In this document: piece by piece, positions 52,038 to 59,776 of the stretch
Layout: each line of letters begins with the position of its first letter
Position numbering within the stretch: the first letter of the stretch is position 1
Origin: Anaerococcus vaginimassiliensis
GTDB lineage: Bacteria; Bacillota; Clostridia; Tissierellales; Peptoniphilaceae
Reading direction: 5' to 3'
DNA: 64,000 bases
NCBI RefSeq assembly: GCF_900626155.1
Contig: NZ_LR130844.1
Coordinates: 124,001-188,000 of the forward strand
Program-made: the position numbers and the translations under genes
The notes under the pieces: model-generated
Database searches by the model: none
Told to the model about the DNA's origin: nothing
The model's input: only the letters and a program-made list of their open reading frames with translations

Positions 52038-52384
52038 CTTGCTTTTGCTCCTGCTATACTCGCAGCCCCTCTAAGGATTGAGTCTTTATGACTTGACTTC
52101 ATACGCTCAAACCAGCGGTTGCCCCTCATAGGTGCTCCTTGGAAGTTTGCTGGCTCATAGTACCACCTTTTAGCATAAGGTGTTTGTTGTACTATCCTTC
52201 CACTTCCTATGCTCGTTTGAGTGGTCGCCGACCCTATAAGAGTCCCCACATCTTTTGGGGTATAGGGATCCATTCTTCTTATACACTCGCTATCGATATA
52301 ACTTTGTACCTTGCCCCCTGTTTCTAGGTCTCTATTTTTTAAGGCTTTTACTTGATTAAAATCAAATCTATTAAAATTAATCAT
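52034..52384 (-). CDS. Minor capsid / head-tail joining protein (HK97-gp10-like)
   Basis: A 116-residue basic protein. YIDSECIRRMDPYTPKDVGTLIGSATTQT and TPYAKRWYYEPANFQG match the minor_capsid_2 group of phage connector components. Start and stop abut neighbours. Confidence 0.75.
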   Translation of the reverse strand: MINFNRFDFNQVKALKNRDLETGGKVQSYIDSECIRRMDPYTPKDVGTLIGSATTQTSIGSGRIVQQTPYAKRWYYEPANFQGAPMRGNRWFERMKSSHKDSILRGAASIAGAKAR

Positions 52385-52740
52385 TATTTCGCCCCTATTC
52401 TAGTGTGCTGCATACTAGGTGAGCCAAAGTCGAATACATCTGAGACTGTCACTATCTTAGCCTTGTAATTCTTTTGATAGTCCTTAGCTGTCTTTAGTTC
52501 TTCAATAACTTTCTCTTCGTCATTTCTGATTACTAAGTCCTCGACTTCCACACTTCTTAAAAGTTCATTAGGGATATAGCAGGTTACTTTGTCTATATCG
52601 TCCTTACTTCTTACGGTACGATTGGTGTTGATGCCCCTAGTCTCTTCCCAGTGGCAAGGATAAGTTCCTAGGGTTTCATATACATTTTCTCTATCTATAA
52701 CATTTCGCTTAATTATAGTTACTTTAGCGTTCGTTTTCAT
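52384..52740 (-). CDS. Minor capsid / head-tail stopper candidate
   Basis: A 118-residue protein (NAKVTIIKRNVIDRENVYETLGTYPCHWEETRG) placed where minor_capsid_1-type stopper proteins lie. Strand-rich. It overlaps the next upstream gene by 17 bases. Confidence 0.7.
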   Translation of the reverse strand: MKTNAKVTIIKRNVIDRENVYETLGTYPCHWEETRGINTNRTVRSKDDIDKVTCYIPNELLRSVEVEDLVIRNDEEKVIEELKTAKDYQKNYKAKIVTVSDVFDFGSPSMQHTRIGAK

Positions 52741-53131
52741 AAATTCCCCTATACATAAGCCCTGTATGGATAAAAGCTTCTCTAATCATTTGATCTATAA
52801 AGCCTGCCACTATTCCATCTTTTTTATCTACTGACAAGGTGTTAGCTTGTGCGTACTCGACTTTATATTCACCTACAGACTCCGATTTAATATTTCCTGA
52901 TGAATTACCCTCTGAATCATTTAAAAGCTCTCTATCCTTAAAATAAAGTCCTAGAATGATATCTTCTGTTACTTCATCAATCCTTTTCTGTAGGTCTATA
53001 TCGTCATCATTAATTCTTTCGAAAGTAAGAAAGTCTATACGCCTTTTAATTCGCCTTTGTAAGGATAAGAAAAGTCCTTCAGTAATATCTACATCAGGAC
53101 TCATCTTTTTAAATTCTTGATAGGTTAACAT
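52724..53131 (-). CDS. Head-tail connector protein
   Basis: A 135-residue helical protein starting MLTYQEFKKMSPDVDITEGLFLSLQRRIKRRID. Position directly after the capsid gene and the helical pattern match gp6-like adaptor proteins. Confidence 0.7.
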   Translation of the reverse strand: MLTYQEFKKMSPDVDITEGLFLSLQRRIKRRIDFLTFERINDDDIDLQKRIDEVTEDIILGLYFKDRELLNDSEGNSSGNIKSESVGEYKVEYAQANTLSVDKKDGIVAGFIDQMIREAFIHTGLMYRGIYENER

Positions 53132-53148
53132 TAATTAACCCCTTTCTA

Positions 53149-54204
53149 TTAAGCTGCTGGGCTAGATGGCTCTCCATCAGCTGGTTTTTTAGCTTCAAGC
53201 TTAGTTAGAACTCTTGCTATTGGAATTTGGTTAAGTGGGAAAGTTGTTCCGTCTGCATCCTTAACTACTTCCCAGTTAGTACCCTTCTTAAGCTCTGCTT
53301 CAGTTGGTGATAGAGAAGCCATAGAAGCCTCAGTAAAAGAAATACCTCTTGGTGCAAAACAGAATCTATCTCTAGTGTATAGGGTATCTTCTCCACCGTT
53401 CTTCATTGGGTTTCTATCAGTTTCATAAGGAACTTTAGCACCTGCTTTAGTGTATTCAAAAGCACCTTGACCAAAGATATAGGTTGTGTACTCACCTTCT
53501 TTGCTTACTGGTAGGGAGTCATCAATAATGATTGGTCTACCATTAAGGTTTGCCAAGGCAAGTGGTCTTTCTATTCCTCTAGCGTCGGTGTATTTTGCAT
53601 ATTGAATTAGGTTTAAGTTCTCTAATTGAGTTGCAACAGCAGAATTCATTATAGCAGCTGCAAAGTTTTTCTTTCTAGCTCCAAAGGCTTGTTGTAAAGC
53701 GTTGTTTAATGTGACTTGACCGAATACATCATCCTTATAGGTGTGTCCGTCTACGAACTTCTTGTCCTCTGCCTTAGACATTGAGAAAATACCTTCAAGG
53801 ATTGCTAGTAGTGAATCTTGTTTTAAATCTGCCCACCAATCTAGAAGTTGATTAGCAACGGTTCTCATTGGGTCGTGTCCGCCTGTAATATCAAATACAA
53901 AGTCTTTCTCAGTCCACGCATGAGCTCTACCAATAACTACTCTTTTTTGGTAGAAAGTATTAGTTGAATCTGATGTGATATCTGTTTGTCCGTCATAATT
54001 ATCAGCGTCTCCTGATAGAATTCCTGCAATTGGGGTTACAATGATATTTCCGCCTACTTGCTCGTCCATTCTAGTTTTAAGGTCTGGTCTTTCTACAATA
54101 GCAGTAGAATTTAATAGCTCATTTGTTCTTTCTCTTTCGATTGTATCAACGTATTTTTCAAATACTTCCGCATTAAAGTATGTCTTATCAAATAATTTAG
54201 GCAT
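53149..54204 (-). CDS. Major capsid protein
   Basis: A 351-residue coat protein. VFEKYVDTIERERTNELLNSTAIV near the N-terminus, ITDTSDS-like strands, RAHAWTEKDFVFDITGGHDPM and FDDSLPV-like stretches (PIIIDDSLPVSKEG) match the HK97-fold capsids of Listeria/Clostridium siphoviruses. It follows the scaffold gene by ten bases, with AGGAGG before the ATG. Confidence 0.85.
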   Translation of the reverse strand: MPKLFDKTYFNAEVFEKYVDTIERERTNELLNSTAIVERPDLKTRMDEQVGGNIIVTPIAGILSGDADNYDGQTDITSDSTNTFYQKRVVIGRAHAWTEKDFVFDITGGHDPMRTVANQLLDWWADLKQDSLLAILEGIFSMSKAEDKKFVDGHTYKDDVFGQVTLNNALQQAFGARKKNFAAAIMNSAVATQLENLNLIQYAKYTDARGIERPLALANLNGRPIIIDDSLPVSKEGEYTTYIFGQGAFEYTKAGAKVPYETDRNPMKNGGEDTLYTRDRFCFAPRGISFTEASMASLSPTEAELKKGTNWEVVKDADGTTFPLNQIPIARVLTKLEAKKPADGEPSSPAA

Positions 54205-54214
54205 TTAAAACCTC

Positions 54215-54781
54215 CTATAAAATACCTTTCTTGTTAGCTTTAAGCATTTCCTCATAGGTCATATCCTTAAGCTCCTTATCTCCTAGGCTTTGAGACCTAC
54301 CCATGCTTCTTTGTTTTTGTTCTTCCTCAACTTTAAATAGGTATGAGTCACTTTCTTTTAGCCCCTCGATTTGTGCTTTTAAGTCGTCGTTTAAGTTCTT
54401 AGAATCCTTTAGGCTATCAATATCAAGTAAAGCCTTAGCTGCCTTTAAGTTCCTACTGCCCGCATTAACTAAGCCTAGATCAATAGCATTATTAAGAGTG
54501 ATTTTATCTATATCTTCTTTAGCTTTGATTTGTGCTTGCTCATACTTGTTTTTGTACTCTTCAGCACTAGCCTTAATGGAATCAATATCCATATCTTTAA
54601 AGGCTTCTATTTGCTCATTTGCACTTGCTACTTGGGACTTATAATTTTCATTTTCAGTTTTTAAAGTTTCAAAGTTATTTTTAAGCTGGTTATAATCTTC
54701 AACTTCTTTTCCCCTTAACTTAAAAACTTTCGCTATCTGTTCATCATTTAAACCTATTTCTTTTAACTCTTCTGTCTTCAT
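54215..54781 (-). CDS. Capsid scaffold protein (phage minor structural protein GP20)
   Basis: A 188-residue protein: KEIGLNDEQIAKVFKLRGKEVEDYNQLKNN, then a long coiled coil (about 25-110) and a C-terminal LGDKELKDMTYEEMLKAN, typical of GP20-type scaffolds. The ATG at 54779-54781 follows AAAAGGAG. It resumes the head operon after the inserted cassette. Confidence 0.88.
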   Translation of the reverse strand: MKTEELKEIGLNDEQIAKVFKLRGKEVEDYNQLKNNFETLKTENENYKSQVASANEQIEAFKDMDIDSIKASAEEYKNKYEQAQIKAKEDIDKITLNNAIDLGLVNAGSRNLKAAKALLDIDSLKDSKNLNDDLKAQIEGLKESDSYLFKVEEEQKQRSMGRSQSLGDKELKDMTYEEMLKANKKGIL

Positions 54782-54862
54782 AAAACATCTCCTTTTAAGC
54801 TTTTTAAGTCGTTGCTTTGACTTAGATATGTGTTTATTTTGCATTTTAGGTCCGCTTGACCG

Positions 54863-54946
54863 TGGTGGGAAGAGTGGGATTCGAACCCACGAAGGCTAAG
54901 CCAACGGTTTTACAGACCGTCCCGTTTTCCACTTCGGTATCTTCCC
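54863..54946 (-). tRNA. Prophage tRNA-Tyr (anticodon GTA)
   Basis: A class II tRNA of 84 nt including the encoded CCA. Acceptor GGGAAGA/TCTTCCC, anticodon stem CGGT/ACCG region with loop CTGTAAA (anticodon GTA), an extended variable arm, and T-arm GGGTTCGAATCCC. It sits between the antirepressor terminator and the scaffold gene. Confidence 0.95.
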
Positions 54947-54955
54947 ATAAAAAAA

Positions 54956-54973
54956 GGAAGCCCGAAAGCTTCC
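54956..54973 (-). terminator. Terminator after the antirepressor gene
   Basis: Stem GGAAGC / GCTTCC with a 6-nt loop and TTTTTTTATG on the minus strand, upstream of the tRNA-Tyr gene. Confidence 0.8.
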
Positions 54974-54987
54974 TAATTTAATACTAT

Positions 54988-55878
54988 TTAATTGTTTATA
55001 ATCATCATTTTATAATTTTGAAATTTACAACCCAAGTTCCAACCTTCTAGAGTATGCACACGCAAATCTCTGCATTTATGGTCTAGAAATCCTAGTTCAA
55101 CATATTTCTCTGAAATTATTTCAGTTATATCACCTTTCATTTTTTCATCAATGCCAAATCTTTGTATTAGAAAATATAAGGCATTTAAATTTTCTACTTT
55201 TTGTAATATTTCAACATCCTTTACTTTTATACTCTTTTCCTCTCTAGGAATAGATGAATTATTGAAATACTCATTAATTCTAATTCTCTTTTCTCCAGGT
55301 ATGTTTTGATTTTTTGTCAACCTATAAACATCTTCATTAAAGAGAATATTCAACCTTCTTGTAGCTCCTAAAGCAAAACTATTTTCTTCTCTAAAATCTT
55401 CAAGTGATCTACCTTGTAGCAACAAACCTAAGCCATCTCTTTTAATTGCCCAATTTAAAGAATCTCTAGTTTGTCCAGTTAAATAAACTATATCTCTAAC
55501 AGTCATAACAGGCTTACCCTTGTAGGTTTTCTTTTCTAGCTTATAAGGTTCTAGTTCTAGTTGTTCACCTTTAAGAAGTCGTTCCATACGATTAAACTCA
55601 TTTATATATGCCATTTTGAAATCATTATATCCTTGAATGTTAAACATATATAAAGTAAAACCGTCTTTTGTTAGTAGATATTCCTTGTATTCTCTTTTTT
55701 GACCCTTTACCTTGTAGGTTGTTGGAATAATCAGAGAACTCACTTTTGAGTTTTCTAAAATCCTATCTAAATCTCTGATTATATTGCTGTGCCTTTTACC
55801 TAATCCATCGGCAACAATTCTACTGGTTGTAATTAATCCATAATCTTTGTCATTTTTAACTTGCACTAAATTGTTCAT
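54988..55878 (-). CDS. Rha-family phage antirepressor
   Basis: A 296-residue protein. The N-terminal 100 residues (DKDYGLITTSRIVADGLGKRHSNIIRDLDRI, then EYLLTKDGFTLYMFNIQGYNDFKMAYINEFNRME) are a clear Rha (phage regulatory protein) domain; such proteins act as antirepressors or lytic regulators. The C-terminal half (VMTVRDIVYLTGQTRDSLNWAIK...) resembles other phage antirepressor tails but I cannot name it. The ATG at 55876-55878 was chosen because AAAGGA precedes it by six bases. It has its own upstream promoter (shared with the small RHH gene) and terminator. Confidence 0.85.
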   Translation of the reverse strand: MNNLVQVKNDKDYGLITTSRIVADGLGKRHSNIIRDLDRILENSKVSSLIIPTTYKVKGQKREYKEYLLTKDGFTLYMFNIQGYNDFKMAYINEFNRMERLLKGEQLELEPYKLEKKTYKGKPVMTVRDIVYLTGQTRDSLNWAIKRDGLGLLLQGRSLEDFREENSFALGATRRLNILFNEDVYRLTKNQNIPGEKRIRINEYFNNSSIPREEKSIKVKDVEILQKVENLNALYFLIQRFGIDEKMKGDITEIISEKYVELGFLDHKCRDLRVHTLEGWNLGCKFQNYKMMIINN

Positions 55879-55894
55879 TTTAAGTCCTTTCATA

Positions 55895-55923
55895 TTGAAA
55901 AAAACCGCTATTTATAGTACAAT
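55895..55923 (+). promoter_or_regulatory. Predicted plus-strand promoter of an antisense small RNA
   Basis: TTGAAA (55895-55900) and TACAAT (55918-55923) are exactly 17 bp apart. They point against the direction of the surrounding genes, into the gap between the antirepressor and the RHH gene. Confidence 0.65.
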
Positions 55924-55929
55924 GTTGAT

Positions 55930-56010
55930 AAAGAAACACTGTATTTATATTTATAAATAGAGTTTCTTGGCAAGACGGTTATTACTTTAGTCGGTATGCC
56001 GTCTTTTGTT
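55930..56010 (+). ncRNA. Candidate small RNA antisense to the antirepressor leader
   Basis: Downstream of the plus-strand promoter, an 80-nt region folds into a long hairpin (AAGAAAC at 55931-55937 with GTTTCTT at 55962-55968, plus an inner ATTTA/TAAAT stem) followed by a terminator hairpin (AAGACGG at 55972-55978 with CCGTCTT at 55999-56005) and TTGTTTT. There is no reading frame. The transcript would be fully complementary to the leader between the RHH gene and the antirepressor gene. Function inferred from layout. Confidence 0.55.
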
Positions 56011-56145
56011 TTACTTTTTTTTAAAATATTCAATTAATATTAACCTTACTAATGCAGCCATCGATAAGCTCTTTTTATCAGCTTCTTCTTTAATTTTTTT
56101 GTGCAATTCTTCAGGTATTTTAAAATTTAACACTTTATCTGCCAT
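56011..56145 (-). CDS. Small ribbon-helix-helix (Arc-like) DNA-binding protein, 44 aa
   Basis: A 44-residue protein with strong GGAGGG before its ATG. The sequence has one predicted strand (KVLNFKIP), then EELHKKIKEEADKKSLSMAALVRLILIEY: the strand-helix-helix order, hydrophobic spacing and S-MAALVR second helix of Arc/MetJ-type repressors. It is the first gene after a strong promoter with a palindrome in its spacer, so autorepression is likely (inference). Confidence 0.8.
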   Translation of the reverse strand: MADKVLNFKIPEELHKKIKEEADKKSLSMAALVRLILIEYFKKK

Positions 56146-56157
56146 TAATCCCTCCTT

Positions 56158-56194
56158 GCACTACAATAATACTACTGTTTTAATAGTGCGTCAA
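56158..56194 (-). promoter_or_regulatory. Promoter with embedded operator for the RHH-antirepressor cassette
   Basis: Minus-strand TTGACG (56189-56194) and TATTAT (56166-56171) are 17 bp apart. GCACTA (56158-56163) and TAGTGC (56184-56189) form an outer inverted repeat and ACTATTAAAACAGT an inner imperfect palindrome lying between the -35 and -10 boxes. Confidence 0.7.
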
Positions 56195-56230
56195 GAAATA
56201 AATTAAATAATAGATAAATTCGTACTAAAA

Positions 56231-56259
56231 AAGCACATCTAACAATCGCTAGTGTGCTT
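56231..56259 (-). terminator. Terminator after the MuF-toxin/immunity/YjcQ genes
   Basis: Stem AAGCACA / TGTGCTT with an inner CTA/TAG pair and TTTTTTAG on the minus strand. It separates the head genes from the cassette promoter. Confidence 0.8.
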
Positions 56260-56271
56260 AGTCTAATATTT

Positions 56272-56598
56272 CTACATTCCAGGAATCATTTCATTAATTC
56301 CCTTAGCTGCTTTTTGTATTCTTTTAAAAATTGTATTAGTTTCTAAATATTCTAAACCCTTTAAAGTTATTTTAGTTTTATCTAAATTTGTAACCACAAA
56401 ATCTCCATCTACATAATACTTGACTGTCAATCCCTTTATATATCCAGCATCAAAAAGCATTTCAAGAAGATTGTTTCTTCTCATTTCTGTAATACCTAGT
56501 GTGCTAGCAGATATTAAGTCTGAATCAAAATATTCTTCATCAAGTGATTTGTTTAAAGATGTTAGAATCTTTAGTATTATTTTAAAGTTTTCAATCAT
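56272..56598 (-). CDS. YjcQ-family protein
   Basis: A 108-residue winged-helix-like protein (FKIILKILTSLNKSLDEEYFDSDLISASTLGITEMRRNNLLEMLFDAGYIKGL, then ITLKGLEYLETN). It matches the YjcQ family, common in Firmicutes prophages and without known function. It follows the Sm-like gene by one base. It might belong to the toxin-immunity unit or simply be prophage cargo. Confidence 0.8.
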   Translation of the reverse strand: MIENFKIILKILTSLNKSLDEEYFDSDLISASTLGITEMRRNNLLEMLFDAGYIKGLTVKYYVDGDFVVTNLDKTKITLKGLEYLETNTIFKRIQKAAKGINEMIPGM

Positions 56599-56599
56599 A

Positions 56600-56815
56600 T
56601 CAATCTACCACCTCTATATTTATGATATCAGGTGTATTAATATCGTAATATCTTTTTGGGGTTTCTAAGCTTATACTTTCTATTTCAGGATCATTATCAC
56701 CTGCTGGTGTGTATATAGAATAAACTCCAGTAAATACATTTTGATTTTTAGTAGTAACTCTTATTTTTTTATTAGAATATTTTTTAAGATTTTCTAATCC
56801 TGTATATTTGTTCAT
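56600..56815 (-). CDS. Sm-like small protein, candidate immunity protein
   Basis: A 71-residue protein with the alternating pattern of an Sm/LSm barrel: LKKYSNKKIRVTTKNQNVFTGVYSIYTPAGDNDPEIESISL, ending INIEVVD. Its start overlaps the stop of the toxin-bearing MuF gene by four bases (ATGA). Sm-like proteins of this size are known companions of polymorphic toxins, so immunity to the MuF toxin domain is the most likely role. That is an inference from position and fold. Confidence 0.7.
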   Translation of the reverse strand: MNKYTGLENLKKYSNKKIRVTTKNQNVFTGVYSIYTPAGDNDPEIESISLETPKRYYDINTPDIINIEVVD

Positions 56816-58413
56816 CTTCTTAATTCCTTGAATTCTCTTAATGTTGGGACTATATGATATCCATTTTTAGAATAATGTACTATTGCCCTCTTTGTAGTAA
56901 CTACATTACCTTCTCTATTAATACAGTATCCATCAAGTCTATTATCCTCAATTAATTCAGTCAATTGAGATTTATCTCTTCTAATAAATTCTCCACTGCC
57001 CCTGTTTTCTTTATAGACTAATTCTATTTCTTCAATAGTGTTTTTAAATTGAGACTTCTTTTTAATATTTTCCATATTATTTAAATGGTTCTCTTGCTTG
57101 CCGACTTTTAATCTATCAAATTCTTTATTCTCTTTTATATATTTTCTCAGTGGTCTATCTTTTAGGTATATGTCTAAATTCTTTTTATCAGACCCTAGAT
57201 TATAAATAGTATTTGCTTTCTTTTGTGCTCTTCTATTCGCCCAAACTTCCTTACTTGCTTTACTCTTACTATACCCGTAAACGTTAGTATTTACACTAGT
57301 AGGGCGGAGTTTTCCAGCCTTGTTAAAGTCTTTATATAGCTGTCTTTGTCTTTGTAATCTGACCTGTGCAACAAGCTTGCTTTCGTCGTCTCCTACCTTG
57401 TCATACATCATAACTCTATGCTTGTACTTCCTGATAGTTCTTTCAATTTGCCTTTGTTTTTGGGTTGCTTCGTAGAAAGTATATTCCTTATCTTCAAACT
57501 CAAAAGGCTCTGGATCTATATCTTCTAGCATTTCTTTAGTCCATGCTCTTTCAGATATACCCTCAAAGAATGGATACCAGTTATGGCGACAATTTGCACC
57601 TAGAAATCCCGTTACATCTCCGTAGCCTATATCATCAAGACTTAGATATTCAGTGTTATCACCTGATAAAGAAACAATTTGTCCTTGCCATTCGGCATGG
57701 CTTGGTCTTGCTCCAGCATGGGCGGATATTTCCATTAAATCTTGTTCCATATCCTTTGCATTAAGGAAAGATATTTCCCCAGTCATCTGGTTAAGTGTAG
57801 TTCTTACAAGCATTTTAGCTGCCGACTCAACCGTGTAGTTTCTTCCTGATTGTTGGTAGTTTATTACTCTTATTCCTGAATCTGAAAGGTCATTTACTAT
57901 ACTTCTTACTACTTGTTGACTAGAGAAAGCTCCGCTTGCTACTTTAAAGGTTGCTTGATTAAGGGTTTTCATATAAAAATCATTAAGACCTATATTCTGC
58001 CCGTTATAGACAACGCCTAAGGACTGAGTGATATTTGCACTTCCTAAAATTAATCTTTCCATGGCATTATCTATGATGTTCTCCGCGTGCTTATTCTTGC
58101 TTAAATCCACTAATCTTTTATTTACCGACCTATAAGCCTTAGCTTCATCTTCATAGTGCTTTAGGCTCGATCTGGTAATTATATCCGATATTTCTTCGTC
58201 GATATCTTCAAGATGTGGCTTTAAAAGACTTTCTATTTCTTCTGTTGTGTAACCATTTTGTATCAATACCTCCGCTTGCCTTTCAGCAGTAGCTGTTAAA
58301 TATCCATTTTTCTTTATCCTTTTAGCTATATCTTCTAGGATAGCATCTTCTAGGTCTTGGTATAGCTCTATAAGATAGTCGGTTACCCTTTCCATATATT
58401 CTGGGCTAAGCAT
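56812..58413 (-). CDS. MuF minor head protein with C-terminal toxin domain
   Basis: A 533-residue protein. Residues 1-330 are a phage_min_cap2/MuF head protein (NAMERLILGSANITQSLGVVYNG, SAHAGARPSHAEWQGQIVSL, GANCRHNWYPFFEG). Residues 437-533 form a separate domain: GKQENHL at 438-444, the ENRGSGEF stretch, and HYSKNGYHIVP at 513-523. These motifs match my memory of polymorphic toxin type 50. MuF-toxin fusions are known in temperate phages of Firmicutes, where the toxin rides in the head. The toxin's target is not certain. It overlaps the portal by one base and the Sm-like gene by four. Confidence 0.8.
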   Translation of the reverse strand: MLSPEYMERVTDYLIELYQDLEDAILEDIAKRIKKNGYLTATAERQAEVLIQNGYTTEEIESLLKPHLEDIDEEISDIITRSSLKHYEDEAKAYRSVNKRLVDLSKNKHAENIIDNAMERLILGSANITQSLGVVYNGQNIGLNDFYMKTLNQATFKVASGAFSSQQVVRSIVNDLSDSGIRVINYQQSGRNYTVESAAKMLVRTTLNQMTGEISFLNAKDMEQDLMEISAHAGARPSHAEWQGQIVSLSGDNTEYLSLDDIGYGDVTGFLGANCRHNWYPFFEGISERAWTKEMLEDIDPEPFEFEDKEYTFYEATQKQRQIERTIRKYKHRVMMYDKVGDDESKLVAQVRLQRQRQLYKDFNKAGKLRPTSVNTNVYGYSKSKASKEVWANRRAQKKANTIYNLGSDKKNLDIYLKDRPLRKYIKENKEFDRLKVGKQENHLNNMENIKKKSQFKNTIEEIELVYKENRGSGEFIRRDKSQLTELIEDNRLDGYCINREGNVVTTKRAIVHYSKNGYHIVPTLREFKELRR

Positions 58414-59768
58414 TATTCTTCCTCAGCTATATCTTCTCTATTTTCAGATACATTTGCTTGAATTTCTCCTAATTCTTCATCAGTAACACCGTATCTCCAT
58501 TTTAGATAAGCTTCTGGCTTTAAGATACCTGCTGCCACTTCTTGAAGTCTTATCTTTTGCTCTGTCTCAGAGTCAACTACAAGACTATCGTCAAAGTCGA
58601 AGGACACTTGGCAATCGTCTTTATAAGGAATGCCTAACTCCTTATACCAATACTTTAATATTTCGATAAAATCTTCTAAGCATTTTGCTAGCTCATTTTG
58701 TATATCTTTAACGGTTGAATAAGACCTCTGCTGGCTCGTATTAATTTCAGTAGCTGTCTTTGCGGTAAACTCCATATCGGACAAAGTCCCATAAGCTAGT
58801 CCACATAAGAACTCGATTTTCTTTAAGATCCCATTAAGTCCGTTAAATAGTGAAGAATCTCTTATCTGAGGGCTAAACACTTCATAGAAATCTCTTCCGC
58901 CGTCTCCCATATCAAGTCCTAAGTTTCTGAATAGCCTTTCCTTACCTGCTGGCAATTCATTTGCATTTTTAAGAGCGGTTATATCTGCGTCAATAGCAAG
59001 CTCTGACCCTTTATATTCCCAAATAATTCTTTGATATTGCTCGTCTGCGTCTTGTATCAAAGATAAGGCCCTAGCAAAACAAGAAATGCCCTCGTTAGAG
59101 TCTAAATCAAGGTTATTAGCCTGTGGATTTTTAAAGTAAGCGAATAATGGCCTGTCTTCATCCACTCTCATCTCTTCCGCCATATCCGCCCATTCTTCCA
59201 CCACTCCTAAGCTTATCTTATCCCCTAATACCTCTTGATTATTAGATAGGTAGGCTGTATTTGTTATTAGATACTCATCATCTATCTTATGTTCTTCAAG
59301 TCTAGTAAAGAATATATCTTTGTCTTTCTTATCTTTTTTCTTTATCCTGTCTATAAAAACAATATGATTTATATCTCCAAAGCTTGTAAATCCTAAAATT
59401 ATAAACTTATTTGCTGGAACTATATCAATATCAATAAGTTTTTTTGAGTAGTCCTCTACATAAGGCTTTACTACAATCCCACCTAAGGCTAGGCCATACT
59501 CGGTAAACTTCCTAATATGCCTTATAAACTTTTGATATGTGATATCAAGGTTTTCATCATCAACCCTTGTTTCAAGCTCCATAGTTGTTAGCCTTGCAAG
59601 TTCAGATGATATCGCTGCACACAAATTTAAAGATTGCGAAGTATCAGCGTCCCTCATATCTTCTAGCCAAAAAGGTTCACCATGGTAGCAGTCTAGCCAT
59701 ATCTTATAATTATTTTCTATATTGAGGGCAAGGCTACCCAGCCTCTCCCTTATTTCTCTATCTAACAT
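58413..59768 (-). CDS. Phage portal protein
   Basis: A 451-residue SPP1 gp6-type portal. It lies between the large terminase and MuF genes. Features are WLDCYHGEPFWLED near the N-terminus, LCAAISSELARLTTMELE, GLALGGIVVKPYVED and FLCGLAYGTLSDMEFTAKTATEIN in the stem/crown region. The portal dodecamer is the DNA entry gate. It starts eight bases after terL. Confidence 0.88.
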   Translation of the reverse strand: MLDREIRERLGSLALNIENNYKIWLDCYHGEPFWLEDMRDADTSQSLNLCAAISSELARLTTMELETRVDDENLDITYQKFIRHIRKFTEYGLALGGIVVKPYVEDYSKKLIDIDIVPANKFIILGFTSFGDINHIVFIDRIKKKDKKDKDIFFTRLEEHKIDDEYLITNTAYLSNNQEVLGDKISLGVVEEWADMAEEMRVDEDRPLFAYFKNPQANNLDLDSNEGISCFARALSLIQDADEQYQRIIWEYKGSELAIDADITALKNANELPAGKERLFRNLGLDMGDGGRDFYEVFSPQIRDSSLFNGLNGILKKIEFLCGLAYGTLSDMEFTAKTATEINTSQQRSYSTVKDIQNELAKCLEDFIEILKYWYKELGIPYKDDCQVSFDFDDSLVVDSETEQKIRLQEVAAGILKPEAYLKWRYGVTDEELGEIQANVSENREDIAEEE

Positions 59769-59776
59769 CTTTACTC

